A DNA stretch of 46,319 bases from Syntrophaceae bacterium UBA5744 (GTDB lineage: Bacteria > Desulfobacterota > Syntrophia > Syntrophales > UBA2192). Under the pieces are notes generated by a model. That model saw nothing but the letters and a program-made list of their open reading frames with translations. It was not told where the DNA came from and did no database searches. Shown here piece by piece: positions 23,275 through 31,081 of the stretch. Position 1 is the first letter of the stretch. Each line of letters starts with the position of its first letter. A program made the position numbers and the translations under genes. Location of the stretch: positions 1 to 46,319 of the forward strand of contig DIFQ01000128.1 in assembly GCA_002419215.1 (NCBI GenBank), in the 5' to 3' direction.

Positions 23275-23583
23275 ATGATCTATGTCATTGCAAAGGTGGA
23301 ATTGAATCCGGGAGGAAAAGAAAAATACCTGGCGGAGCTGAAGCGGGCCACTCCATCGGTTTTAAAGGAGAAGGGCTGCCTCGAGTACGGGCCCACGGTG
23401 GACGTGCCCACAGGCATCCCCATCCAGGTGCCCCAGCGTGAAAACGTCGTTACACTCATCGAGCGCTGGGAAAGCGTGGAGGCGCTGAAGCTGCACCTCA
23501 CCCAACCCCACTTCCTGGAGTACAGGGAGCGGGTGAAAGACGTCATGAAGAGCGTGTCGATCCAGGTCTTAAAACCGGCGTAA
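23275..23583 (+). CDS. ABM-domain monooxygenase-like protein (YgiN type)
   Basis: The product is 102 residues. The ATG at 23275 is preferred because GGGAGG lies 7 nt upstream; an ATG two codons earlier is also possible. Sequence features of the antibiotic-biosynthesis-monooxygenase fold are VIAKVELNPGGKEKYLAEL, GCLEYGPTVD and VVTLIERWESVEALKLHLTQPHF, the usual ferredoxin-like dimer with a His at the open end. Family members include quinol monooxygenases and simple ligand-binding proteins. It is cytoplasmic. It diverges from the acyl-CoA dehydrogenase, with the TetR operator between them, so it may share that regulation. Confidence 0.82.
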   Translation: MIYVIAKVELNPGGKEKYLAELKRATPSVLKEKGCLEYGPTVDVPTGIPIQVPQRENVVTLIERWESVEALKLHLTQPHFLEYRERVKDVMKSVSIQVLKPA

Positions 23584-23627
23584 AACAGGGTTAAGGGTAC
23601 AGTGGAATTAATAGAACAGACTCATTC

Positions 23628-23657
23628 CCGACCCTATACCCTATACCCTATACCCTG
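23628..23657. repeat. Heptamer tandem repeat (CCCTATA)
   Basis: Three near-perfect copies of CCCTATA followed by CCCTGTC lie directly before the end of the convergent beta-barrel gene. Similar 7-nt-periodic tracts occur in many intergenic gaps of this window. Confidence 0.75.
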
Positions 23658-24308
23658 TCAGAAGTGGAAATTCAGCCCCAGCGTCACCGCGTGTGTCCGG
23701 TAATCCACGTCGATCATGGTAAAGTCAGGGTTCGTGCCGAAGTACCGGTAGGCCAAGTCGGCGGAGAGGTTCGGCGCCAGTTCGAAATTGATGCCGGCGA
23801 GAAACTGCCAGGCAAAACCCGTTTGCGTCTCCTCGGCCACATTCACGACAGCGCCGCCTATGGATTCCGTATTCTGAATATTCACGGACGATGCCCCGAT
23901 TCCGCCGCCTATATAGGGATGGATTCTCCCCTCGGGGTAACGCAGGATGAGATTGACCATGAAATTGTTCAGGTAGACATCGCCCGACTCCCTCACCCCG
24001 GAGATCACCTGGGGGGGAATGCTCTGCTCGAACATGTAGTTCCATTCCAGCTCGAAGGCCAGCGCCCTGGCCTGCGGCAGGATGTAACCCACCTTGAGCC
24101 CCATCATCCCGCTTTCATCGAGGGCCAGATCGGCCGATGCCCCCGTCACGTTCGAGGTCCAGGTCATGTCCTCGGGGGCGACGTAACCGCCGAATATCCC
24201 GAAATAAAAAGGACTTGCAGGCCTGTAGGGCTGGGCGTGAGCTGCGCCTGCCAGAAAGATGACCGCCGCCAGCACAACGGGCAGCACAACCTTGAGCCGG
24301 TTTTTCAT
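23658..24308 (-). CDS. Outer-membrane beta-barrel protein
   Basis: The product is 216 residues. A Sec signal peptide (NRLKVVLPVVLAAVIFLAGAAHA) is followed by alternating hydrophobic strands (FYFGIFGGYVAPED, GLKVGYILP, AFELEWNYMF, PYIGGGIGASSV, FAWQFLAGINFELAPNLSADLAYRYF). It ends in the outer-membrane signature HAVTLGLNFHF with a terminal Phe. An eight-strand OmpA/OmpW-like barrel is likely, with no periplasmic domain. The specific role is unknown. The ribosome site CAGGAGGGA precedes the ATG. Confidence 0.82.
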   Translation of the reverse strand: MKNRLKVVLPVVLAAVIFLAGAAHAQPYRPASPFYFGIFGGYVAPEDMTWTSNVTGASADLALDESGMMGLKVGYILPQARALAFELEWNYMFEQSIPPQVISGVRESGDVYLNNFMVNLILRYPEGRIHPYIGGGIGASSVNIQNTESIGGAVVNVAEETQTGFAWQFLAGINFELAPNLSADLAYRYFGTNPDFTMIDVDYRTHAVTLGLNFHF

Positions 24309-24420
24309 CGACTTTCCCTCCTGAATGATTCTCGTGCCGTTTATTCTTTAATAACGAAGCATCGGGAGAATGGTTTACAGAGCGGGAAAACAAAAACGGC
24401 CTGGCGGGACAAATAAGAAA

Positions 24421-24446
24421 GGCAGGGAGTGCTCCCTGCCTTTTTC
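24421..24446 (-). terminator. Terminator downstream of the HerA-like ATPase
   Basis: GGCAGGGA-GTGC-TCCCTGCC is a perfect 8-bp hairpin with T-rich sequence on both sides (TTTTTC on plus, TTTCTTATTT on minus). It sits 31 bp after the minus-strand gene ending at 24477. Confidence 0.75.
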
Positions 24447-24476
24447 TGTCGCTTGGGGCAGCGGTTCCGGAACCCG

Positions 24477-25925
24477 TCATTTCTTTCCGAACAGGGATCC
24501 CAGGACACCGCGCATGATCTGGCGGCCGACCGAGCTCCCGATAGCATGTGCGGCGCTCTTGGCCAGCGCCCCTACGAGCACTTCCGTTTCGGATTTTGCC
24601 GCCTTTTTGGCCGGGGCGACCGGGGCCTCGGCAGCGGCCTGCTCGGCCTTCGCCATCAGCTTTTCGTAGGCCGACTCGCGATCGACGGTCTTCTCGTAGG
24701 TCCCGTAGAGGACGGACCCCCTCACGATGCCCGCAACCTCAGCGGGCTGCAGGGGCGCCAGGGTGCTGTGCGGAGGCAACACCCACGCGCGGTCCACCAT
24801 GCCGGGAATGCCTTTTTCATCCTGCATGGACACGAGGGCCTCGCCCACGCCGAGTTCCAGGATGGCCTTTGTGGTATCGACCTTGGGGTTTGCCCGGAAG
24901 GTCTCGGCGGCGGCCCTCACGGCCTTCTGGTCGCGCGGGGTGAACGCCCTCAGGGCATGCTGGACGCGGTTTCCGAGCTGACCCAGGATGGTGTCCGGGA
25001 TGTCGAGGGGGTTTTGCGTGATGAAGTAGACGCCGACCCCCTTGGAGCGGATGAGCCGCACGACATGCTCGATCTTGTCCTCGAGGGCCTTCGGGATGTC
25101 CTCGAAGAGCAGGTGCGCCTCGTCGAAGAAGAAGACGAGTTTCGGCTTCGGGGGGTCGCCCACCTCGGGAAGCTGTTCGAAGAGCTCCGAGAGCAGCCAG
25201 AGCAGGAACGTGGCGTAGACCTTGGGGGACTGCATGAGCCTGTCGGCCATGAGGATGTTGATGACCCCCCTGCCCTTCGCGTCGGCCTGCATGAGGTCGT
25301 TGATGTCGAGGGCGGGCTCGCCGAAGAGCCTCTCGCCCCCCTGCTCATCGATGACGAGCAGGTTGCGCTGGATCGCCCCGATACTGGCCTTGGAGATGTT
25401 TCCATACTTGACCTTGAACTGGTTCGCGTTTTCCCCCACGTGCTGCGCCATGGACCGGAGGTCCTTGAGATCGAGGAGCAGCAGGCCGTTGTCGTCGGCG
25501 ATCTTGAAAACGATGTTGAGAACGCCGTCCTGGGTTTCATTCAGGTTGAGGATGCGGGAGAGCAGAAGCGGTCCCATCTCGGTGACCGTCGTCCGGATCG
25601 GGTGCCCCTTCTCGCCGAAGACATCCCAGAAGGCGACGGGATAGCTGTCGTAGGCAAACCCCTCGAGCTTCAGATCCTTCACCCGGTCGGCGATCTTGGG
25701 GTTGTCGCCCCCGGCCTTCGCAAGCCCCGAGAGGTCCCCCTTCACGTCGGCCATGAAGACGGGCACGCCCATGGCGCTGAACTGCTCGGCAAGCACCCTC
25801 AGGGTGACCGTTTTCCCGGTGCCGGTGGCGCCGGCGATCAGGCCGTGGCGGTTGGCCATTTTCGGGTAGAGGTAAATCTCTTCCGTGCTTTTGGCGACAA
25901 GGATGGGAGACGGTTGCGAAGCCAT
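24477..25925 (-). CDS. HerA-like ATPase, DUF853/YjgR family
   Basis: The product is 482 residues, starting at the ATG at 25925 after a GGAGG site. Walker A is GATGTGKT near residue 33 and Walker B is KLVFFFDEAHLLF, with the following ITQNPLDIPD sensor and the C-terminal RAFTPRDQKAVRAAAE region typical of this family. The chain ends in an Ala/Lys linker and a short Gly-rich helix (RQIMRGVLGSLFGKK). These proteins are HerA/FtsK-fold hexameric ATPases. YjgR-type members stand alone, without the nuclease NurA, and their role is not settled. It is cytoplasmic. A secreted-protein gene lies 99 bp upstream on the same strand. Confidence 0.85.
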   Translation of the reverse strand: MASQPSPILVAKSTEEIYLYPKMANRHGLIAGATGTGKTVTLRVLAEQFSAMGVPVFMADVKGDLSGLAKAGGDNPKIADRVKDLKLEGFAYDSYPVAFWDVFGEKGHPIRTTVTEMGPLLLSRILNLNETQDGVLNIVFKIADDNGLLLLDLKDLRSMAQHVGENANQFKVKYGNISKASIGAIQRNLLVIDEQGGERLFGEPALDINDLMQADAKGRGVINILMADRLMQSPKVYATFLLWLLSELFEQLPEVGDPPKPKLVFFFDEAHLLFEDIPKALEDKIEHVVRLIRSKGVGVYFITQNPLDIPDTILGQLGNRVQHALRAFTPRDQKAVRAAAETFRANPKVDTTKAILELGVGEALVSMQDEKGIPGMVDRAWVLPPHSTLAPLQPAEVAGIVRGSVLYGTYEKTVDRESAYEKLMAKAEQAAAEAPVAPAKKAAKSETEVLVGALAKSAAHAIGSSVGRQIMRGVLGSLFGKK

Positions 25926-26024
25926 GGGACCTCCAATTTATTGAAAAATACATGGAACGCAATGATGTGGCGGCCCGACCTCACGGCAGGGCCGCCCCTA
26001 TCACAGGCGGGGTTTGTCGACTCG

Positions 26025-26333
26025 TTACTTCTTTGCAGGGGCTTTCTCAGCGGGTTTCTTTTCGGGCGCTTTCTTGCCCGCATCCTTCACGTCGATGCTC
26101 GCGGCGGTCATCGTGTACTCGATGGTGACCTTGGAGCCGACCTTCGGGTCGCCCTTGATCTTCGTGTCTTTCGTCGTGGCGATCTCCCACTTGTCCTTCC
26201 CCTTCTGGACCGTGATCACGCCGTCCTTGTTCTCCAGAACGGGACCGGTGACCTGATAGGTCTTGGGGCCTGCGGCCATGGCAACGGATACGAACAGGAA
26301 TACGATGGCAAGGGCAACAATGATACGCTTCAT
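26025..26333 (-). CDS. Small secreted protein with Lys/Pro/Ala-rich tail
   Basis: The product is 102 residues. The ATG at 26333 has AGGAGGGA upstream. A signal peptide (KRIIVALAIVFLFVSVAMA, cleavage before AGPK) is followed by a small beta domain (YQVTGPVLENKDGVITVQKGKDKWEIATTKDTKI, then VGSKVTIEYTMTAASI). The chain ends in a basic, Pro/Ala-rich tail (KKAPEKKPAEKAPAKK). The domain resembles the small OB-like repeats found in exported stress proteins. The tail might bind nucleic acid, polysaccharide or the cell wall. Function is not assigned. Confidence 0.7.
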   Translation of the reverse strand: MKRIIVALAIVFLFVSVAMAAGPKTYQVTGPVLENKDGVITVQKGKDKWEIATTKDTKIKGDPKVGSKVTIEYTMTAASIDVKDAGKKAPEKKPAEKAPAKK

Positions 26334-26559
26334 AAGATCCCTCCTTGTGGTTTGATGTGCTGTTACTATAGAAGATGAAAGGAAAATGTCAAGAAGGTCC
26401 TTCCGGCCGGGGGTCCGTCGCATTGCGCGCGGCGGTATCCTCTTGTAACCCCAACCGATTCCGGCTATGAAACAGGTGTCGAACGCGTTCGATCCGGGCT
26501 TCCGTTCGACCGCGCCTCGCAAAGAGGCCGAGATGAAAGAATACAACAGGGGGGCGGCT

Positions 26560-27045
26560 ATGGAATTCATCTACGGCGGCTACCGGCCGGGGGTGATCGG
26601 AAAGATCACGGAGCTCCACGGGTCTTACTATGCTGAAAATTGGGGCTTTGACATCAGCTTCGAGACACAGGTGGGTCGGGAGCTCTCCGATTTTCTGCGG
26701 GATTTCCGTGTGGGGAGGGATTTTTTCCGGACGAGCAGGGCCGGGGACCATCTTGCCGGTTCCATAGCCATTGACGGCAAGGAGGCAGGCTCGAAGGGCG
26801 CCAGGCTTCGCTGGTTCATCGTGGCGCCGGAATTCCAGAGGCGCGGCATCGGCCGCAGGCTGGTCCTCGAGGCCGTCGATTTTTGTCGCAAGGCAAGATA
26901 CGGGCGGATCTATCTCTGGACGTTCAAAGGTCTCGACGGGGCCCGTTGCCTTTATGAATCGGAAGGATTCCAACTCACCGAGGAGCACGACGTCCAACAG
27001 TGGGGAAACAGCATCACGGAACAGATGTTTTCACTGGAGCTCTAG
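26560..27045 (+). CDS. GNAT-family N-acetyltransferase
   Basis: The product is 161 residues from the ATG at 26560 (MEFIYGGYRPGVIGKITELHG). A G-rich run lies a few bases upstream; the ATG at 26533 is an alternative. The GNAT acetyl-CoA site is RWFIVAPEFQRRGIGRRLVLEAVDFCRKA (V-x-P-x-x-Q-R-R-G-I-G), followed by IYLWTFKGLDGARCLYESEGFQL, the usual motif B with the ESEGF turn. The starting YRPGVIGxIxELH segment is typical of a GNAT group often fused to MarR domains, but no MarR domain is present. The acceptor is unknown. It converges on the riboswitch transcript arriving from the minus strand. Confidence 0.85.
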   Translation: MEFIYGGYRPGVIGKITELHGSYYAENWGFDISFETQVGRELSDFLRDFRVGRDFFRTSRAGDHLAGSIAIDGKEAGSKGARLRWFIVAPEFQRRGIGRRLVLEAVDFCRKARYGRIYLWTFKGLDGARCLYESEGFQLTEEHDVQQWGNSITEQMFSLEL

Positions 27046-27065
27046 GCCTGATGCCTCATACCCGA

Positions 27066-27170
27066 TCAAACAGGCGGCCCGGCATACCCGGATAAGATTA
27101 AAAGAACCATCATGAGCGCTGCAAAGAGAAGCCGGAGAGGAAGGGAAAGAGACGTGTCAGAGCCGTACAT
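27066..27170 (-). CDS. 34-residue small membrane protein downstream of a c-di-GMP riboswitch
   Basis: This very short frame begins ATG at 27170 and ends TGA at 27066-27068. A GGGGGTGA ribosome-like site lies 8 nt upstream. The product is MYGSDTSLSLPLRLLF then AALMMVLLILSGYAGPPV: a polar start, one Arg, about 17 hydrophobic residues and a Gly/Pro end. That is a single-span membrane or signal-peptide-like protein. The start lies 67 nt beyond the c-di-GMP-I aptamer at 27237-27329, and no other minus-strand gene lies between, so it is the best candidate for the controlled gene. It has no recognised homologue. The frame could be too short to be coding by chance, so experimental support is needed. 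Confidence 0.5.
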   Translation of the reverse strand: MYGSDTSLSLPLRLLFAALMMVLLILSGYAGPPV

Positions 27171-27236
27171 GCGGAAATCACCCCCGTGTGAAATCGGCAG
27201 CCTGGTGGCGCCCCGCACGGGCAGCGTGCCGGAGTC

Positions 27237-27329
27237 GCCTGGCAGCCCTGCTTCCCTGTCCGGGTCTTGCCCGGAAACAGGCCAGTGGCTTTGCGCCCCG
27301 CCCTTACGGGCGGTTTGCTCTTTTCAGGC
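27237..27329 (-). promoter_or_regulatory. c-di-GMP-I (GEMM) riboswitch, copy A
   Basis: On the minus strand the aptamer shows GAGCAAACC, a GCCCGTAAGGGC hairpin, GGGGCGCAAAGCC, then the tetraloop-receptor arm CACTGGCC, and GAAGCAGGGCTGCC. P1 is GCCUG (27325-27329) with CAGGC (27237-27241). Position G20 (the G before CAAACC) is G, so c-di-GMP is favoured over cGAMP. A second CAGGC at 27200-27204 could compete with the P1 strand, a possible switching element. The consensus GGGACGC is GGGGCGC here, a single deviation. Confidence 0.88.
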
Positions 27330-27371
27330 TTCCTTGATTATCGATGGGAAAACAAAAGGTAACCACTTGTT

Positions 27372-27398
27372 TGATCGGCAAAGGGACGAAAAACTTTA
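27372..27398 (-). promoter_or_regulatory. Sigma-28 (FliA)-like promoter for riboswitch A
   Basis: The minus strand reads TAAAGTTT, 11 nt, GCCGATCA. The consensus is TAAAGTTT-N11-GCCGATAA, so 15 of 16 positions fit with exact spacing. It lies about 43 nt upstream of the aptamer. Confidence 0.75.
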
Positions 27399-27454
27399 GA
27401 CCCAATCGGGTGCTTGAACAAAATCTCCGGCTGTAATAAAGAGTACATCGGGTT

Positions 27455-27640
27455 TCGGGTCTAGGGGCTAGGGTCTCGGGAAAAGATGGAAGTTAAGAAG
27501 ATAGGAAGTTAGGAAGCGCGGAGTGTCCCACAGCACTCCATCACGTTAAGGCTTTACCGAACTTATCAGCTTCCCAGCTTCACAGCTTCATCTTCTCACG
27601 GACCCTATGCCCTGAACCTATACCCGGTACCCTGTTTTTT
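27455..27640. repeat. Degenerate heptad repeats
   Basis: Two tracts with 7-nt periodicity occur: GGGTCTAGGGGCTAGGGTCTC with GAAGTTAAGAAGATAGGAAG at about 27458-27518, and CCTATGCCCTGAACCTATACC with GTACCCTG near 27603-27633. They show the same style as tracts elsewhere in the window. Confidence 0.6.
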
Positions 27641-27651
27641 GGATAAGAGAC

Positions 27652-28296
27652 ATGAAAAAAACGAGTTCCTGGTTCATCCTGCTGTTTCCCATCGCCATTC
27701 CGGCCATGATCCTGCTGGATTATTTCGGGTACAGGATTATCGCGCTGATTATCCTCATCGCGCTCGTCCTTACCTTCATGCACTCCGTGTACTCCCTTGT
27801 CGCAAAATTCCGTTCGCTGAGAGGCGCGTTCGTTAACCTTGCGGAGACGCTGTGCGACGCCGGGAGCTGGTCTGTCCGGCATTACCCTTACCACCACACG
27901 CTTTCCGGTTCGATTGCAGGCCGCCGGTTTCATTTCTCCCTTCTCGGGCACGATGAGAGGGCGTTGCGCCAGATCTTCCTCGAATGCCCGGTCGGTAAGC
28001 ATTTTCTCATGGAGGCCGGCGACGCTGACGCACAGCCCGAGCAGGACCTGCCCCAGGAGATCAGCGCCATCCGGCAGCTGCCGGGATTCCGGAGCCTGAG
28101 GGCCGTGTCGCGGAGAGTCCCTTTTTTCAGCCGGTTTCTCAGCGGTCTTGCCGGTTCGGGCGGTCCCGGCCTGGTGCTGCGCAAGCAGGTGGACGACCCC
28201 TTTTCCCCCTCTGCCCTGAAGCCCGATCTCGAGTTGCTTCTTCGACTTGCCGCATCGCTCAACGAAGGTCCGCTGCCCGGAAGAGGGGAGCGCTGA
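27652..28296 (+). CDS. Inner-membrane protein of unknown function
   Basis: The product is 214 residues. Two transmembrane helices open the chain (WFILLFPIAIPAMILLDYF and IIALIILIALVLTFMHSVYSLV), followed by a soluble alpha/beta domain of about 150 residues rich in Arg and Leu, with PYHHTLSGSIAGRRFHFSLLGHDERALRQIF in the centre. No catalytic motif is recognised. The stop at 28296 is one base before the next start at 28298, so it is translationally coupled to the glyoxalase II-like gene. A role tied to that enzyme is possible but unproven. Confidence 0.6.
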   Translation: MKKTSSWFILLFPIAIPAMILLDYFGYRIIALIILIALVLTFMHSVYSLVAKFRSLRGAFVNLAETLCDAGSWSVRHYPYHHTLSGSIAGRRFHFSLLGHDERALRQIFLECPVGKHFLMEAGDADAQPEQDLPQEISAIRQLPGFRSLRAVSRRVPFFSRFLSGLAGSGGPGLVLRKQVDDPFSPSALKPDLELLLRLAASLNEGPLPGRGER

Positions 28297-28297
28297 C

Positions 28298-29005
28298 ATG
28301 CCCCTGCACGTCGAACAATTCCGATACGGGCACGACAACCTGGGATATCTCATCTTCGGCAACTCCGAGGCCATGGCCGTCGACGGGGGCGCCTGGCAGG
28401 AGATCCTGGAGTTCGTGAGCCGGCACAGTCTGAAACTGCTCTACGTGAGCCACACCCATCGCCATCACGACCACATCGAGGGCAGCGAACAGCTCCTCGA
28501 GAAGTCCGGGGCGCGACTTCTCGGTTTCCACGAGCTTCAGGACGGCGCCGTGATCGCACTTGACGGAGAGCCTGTCCATGTGTATCGTACGCCCGGCCAT
28601 TCCATCGACTCGATCTGTTTTCATGCAGGGCGGTACCTGCTCTCGGGAGACACGCTGTTCAACGGGACGATCGGGAACTGCTTCTCTGGCAACCTCCGGG
28701 CCTTCTACGAGTCCATTCGGAGGCTCATGGCCCTTCCGGAAGACACGGTTGTCTTCCCCGGCCATGATTACGTCGAGTTGGCCATTGCCTTTGCACGCTG
28801 CCTGGAGCCCGAGAACAGGGATCTGGACGCCTACATGAGCCGCTATGACCCCGACTGCGTCCGTTCGCTGCTTCGCGACGAGTTGAAGGTGAATCCCTAC
28901 ATGCGCTTCAACGACCCGGGAATCATCGAGATCCTCAAGAAAAGGGGGTTCCCTGTCGATTCGGAGCGGGAACGGTGGCAGTCGCTCATGGAGATTGAAG
29001 AATGA
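28298..29005 (+). CDS. Hydroxyacylglutathione hydrolase-like (glyoxalase II family)
   Basis: The product is 235 residues. The ATG at 28298 follows the previous stop by one base, with GGGGAG upstream. The zinc motif is THRHHDHIEG (T-H-x-H-x-D-H) near residue 50, with YRTPGHSIDS giving the next His, LLSGDTLF the bridging Asp, and VVFPGHDYVE the last His. After the core, DELKVNPYMRFND matches the family's C-terminal NPFLR-type segment. It should hydrolyse a thioester such as S-lactoylglutathione or a related small thiol ester in the cytoplasm. The preceding two-TM protein is co-translated. Confidence 0.82.
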   Translation: MPLHVEQFRYGHDNLGYLIFGNSEAMAVDGGAWQEILEFVSRHSLKLLYVSHTHRHHDHIEGSEQLLEKSGARLLGFHELQDGAVIALDGEPVHVYRTPGHSIDSICFHAGRYLLSGDTLFNGTIGNCFSGNLRAFYESIRRLMALPEDTVVFPGHDYVELAIAFARCLEPENRDLDAYMSRYDPDCVRSLLRDELKVNPYMRFNDPGIIEILKKRGFPVDSERERWQSLMEIEE

Positions 29006-29091
29006 CGCGGCGCCATGCGCCGCGAGGCATCAGGTTTCAGGCCTCAGGCTGCAGGATTCAGGAAAGGACAGAAACGCAGGACTACAGATCG

Positions 29092-29916
29092 ATGCATTTG
29101 ACTCGTCTACGCAGACTTCTTTTCAACCTGGCAGGATTCATGATCAGCCTTTGGCTGGTTGCGCCTGCCCTTGCGGCGAGTTACGAGGCCATCGAAATCG
29201 TGCCGACCCGGCCTGACGTGACGGTGAGACTGCTGGTCATCAAGGCGAACTCCAAGCCCTCCACCGCCCTGATCCTCTTCCCGGGAGCGGACGGTGCAAA
29301 GCATTTCGGCGAGAAGGACGGCCGGTTCTGGGTCAGCAATAATTTTCTCATGCGCACGAGCACGGATCTTGCCGCTGCCGGGTATATCGTCGTGGCGCTG
29401 GACGCCCCTTCCGACCAGGGCCACGGCATGTCCGATCCGTTCCGGACCTCGCCCCAGCACGCGAAAGATGTCCGCAAGATCATCGCCTACCTGAAGGAGA
29501 AGCACCGCATCTCCTCTTTATACCTCGTGGGCACGGGTAAGGGAACCCTTTCCGTGGCCTACCTGGCAGCCGTGTTCGATGAGCCGGCCATCGACGGCGT
29601 GATCCTGACGGCTGTTTATCCTCCGTCGGAATGCGCCGGCATCGACTTCTCGGACATTGACGACCCCGTCCTCATCATTCATCACCTCTACGATGAGTGC
29701 CGCACCACCCCCGTTCAAGGAGCCTTCGAGATGAAAAAGAGGCTTGCGGAAAGTCCACAGGTCGACATTGTCGTCGTGACCGGCGGCAGCCTTTCCGCCT
29801 CGACGCCGTGCAACGCCCTGAGCAACCACGGGTTCTACGGGATGGAAAAGCCTGTGATCCAGGTGATGAAGGATTGGATCGCCGGCAAGCCGGTCCCGGA
29901 GAGGATCAGTAAGTAA
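29092..29916 (+). CDS. Exported alpha/beta hydrolase-like protein lacking the nucleophile Ser
   Basis: The product is 274 residues. The ATG at 29092 is chosen because it begins a signal peptide (RRLLFNLAGFMISLWLVAPALAAS). The core is an alpha/beta hydrolase fold: ALILFPGADGAKHFGE, YIVVALDAPSDQG and SSLYLVGTGKGTLSVAYLAA. The nucleophile elbow reads GTGKG where family members usually have GxSxG, so the Ser is replaced by Gly. The DDPVLIIHHLYDECR segment would carry the acid and GFYGMEKPV lies near the catalytic His. It may have lost hydrolysis and act by binding, or use another residue. It is a single gene after the glyoxalase II-like pair. Confidence 0.75.
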   Translation: MHLTRLRRLLFNLAGFMISLWLVAPALAASYEAIEIVPTRPDVTVRLLVIKANSKPSTALILFPGADGAKHFGEKDGRFWVSNNFLMRTSTDLAAAGYIVVALDAPSDQGHGMSDPFRTSPQHAKDVRKIIAYLKEKHRISSLYLVGTGKGTLSVAYLAAVFDEPAIDGVILTAVYPPSECAGIDFSDIDDPVLIIHHLYDECRTTPVQGAFEMKKRLAESPQVDIVVVTGGSLSASTPCNALSNHGFYGMEKPVIQVMKDWIAGKPVPERISK

Positions 29917-30108
29917 CCGGGATACTGGGTATTGGGTATTGGGGGGGAATGGGGATTCGGAAGTCCCGTCTTACACTTTATCTCTTCACTCAGACACGTC
30001 TTTTTCCTTGCGGCTCCATGCGGAATTCCTGCAACGATCTCAGACGTGGATCGCCACGCCTCACGAGGCTCGGCTCGCGATGACCATCTTTTTATGTCTT
30101 CACTCAGA

Positions 30109-30143
30109 CACTTAGACACTCAGGCACTTCAACACTTTTACTC
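30109..30143. repeat. Degenerate 8-nt tandem repeat
   Basis: The tract runs CACTCAGA-CACTTAGA-CACTCAGG-CACTTCAA-CACTT, about four and a half imperfect octamers. It is similar to the tract near 21217, with a partial copy near 29986. Confidence 0.7.
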
Positions 30144-30163
30144 GTCCCTCTCCCCTGTACCCT

Positions 30164-31081
30164 CTACCCTTCTCTGAGCGTGAGCTGGTAGGACTTGACC
30201 CTCATCACCGGGTGGTAGGACCTTTTCATGCGGGCAAGATTGGGCAGGTTCATATCGCTTTCCTTGTTGATATAGCGATACCCGGCGAAGAGCTGCTTTG
30301 CACACTGGTTGTCCAGGAATTGGTAGAGCCCTTTTACGTTCGAAAAGGCTTTTTCATAATTGAGAATTCCCATCTCGTCGTTGAGGTGGGAGACAATCCC
30401 GAAGGCGTTCACATGACCGTCCACGCGGATGAGAATCCCTTTGAGCTCGAGGGCCTCGAGGTTCTCCAGCGAGGTGATGACGGCCCTGCGCTCGCAGGCA
30501 AGGTCGATATCCCCATCGACATCGCAGTCCCGCTGCTCGCACCAGGCCTCGAGAAAAGCAAGGCACTCGGGAGCGCTGGCGGCTGTGATGGGTTCTGTAT
30601 GGACACGGACCCCGTTGCCCATGAATTCCCGCTGGAACTGGTGAATGAGGTTGCGCTTGCGGACGAAACGGTTGCCCTTCAGACTTGCCAGATCCTCCGC
30701 AAGGTAGACGTAGTCTTCGAACTCCTCCTGCTCTTCCATCACGAAAAGTTCATCCAGGCGATCCCGGTGGCGTTCGACGTAATCCCCCGGGACGAACCCG
30801 TAACGCGGGAAACCCTGCCTGACGGCAATCTCCCGAAGCGCATCGGGCGGAACATCCCCCGAGAGAGACAGGGGCAGGATGAGGTGCCTCTCTTCCGGCC
30901 TGACCTGCGACTCGTTGGCGATGATGAGGCGGTCGCCTTCGACGGCATACCGGGCCTCGAAGACGCAGTTGCTCCAGGCGATGAGCGACGGCAGGGAATA
31001 GACACTCAGGCGGTAGGGGATATGGGCAAAAAAACGTTTCAGTGCCGGGTAATCGGCGATCTCGAGCTTTTTGAAATTCAT
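30164..31081 (-). CDS. DUF2156 (phosphatidylglycerol lysyltransferase C-terminal-like) protein
   Basis: The product is 305 residues. The ATG at 31081 overlaps the upstream acetyltransferase stop (ATGA), so the two are coupled. The sequence shows the two-GNAT-lobe plan of the aminoacyl-transferase domain found in MprF and LPG synthases: YALKRFFAHIPYRLSVYSLPSLIAW, a central FVRKRNLIHQFQREF, then LKGILIRVDGHVNAFGIVSHL and MGILNYEKAFSNVKGLYQFLDNQCAKQL. It lacks the N-terminal membrane flippase of MprF, so it is a soluble cytoplasmic enzyme of this group. The acceptor substrate is unknown. Confidence 0.8.
   Translation of the reverse strand: MNFKKLEIADYPALKRFFAHIPYRLSVYSLPSLIAWSNCVFEARYAVEGDRLIIANESQVRPEERHLILPLSLSGDVPPDALREIAVRQGFPRYGFVPGDYVERHRDRLDELFVMEEQEEFEDYVYLAEDLASLKGNRFVRKRNLIHQFQREFMGNGVRVHTEPITAASAPECLAFLEAWCEQRDCDVDGDIDLACERRAVITSLENLEALELKGILIRVDGHVNAFGIVSHLNDEMGILNYEKAFSNVKGLYQFLDNQCAKQLFAGYRYINKESDMNLPNLARMKRSYHPVMRVKSYQLTLREG

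Noticed and set aside
27112..27399. Plus-strand open frame across riboswitch A
   Set aside because: The sequence is an excellent GEMM aptamer on the opposite strand; the frame has no ribosome site or domain.
21214..30143. CRISPR array from the tandem octamers
   Set aside because: Units are 8 nt, without spacers, and no cas genes are present.
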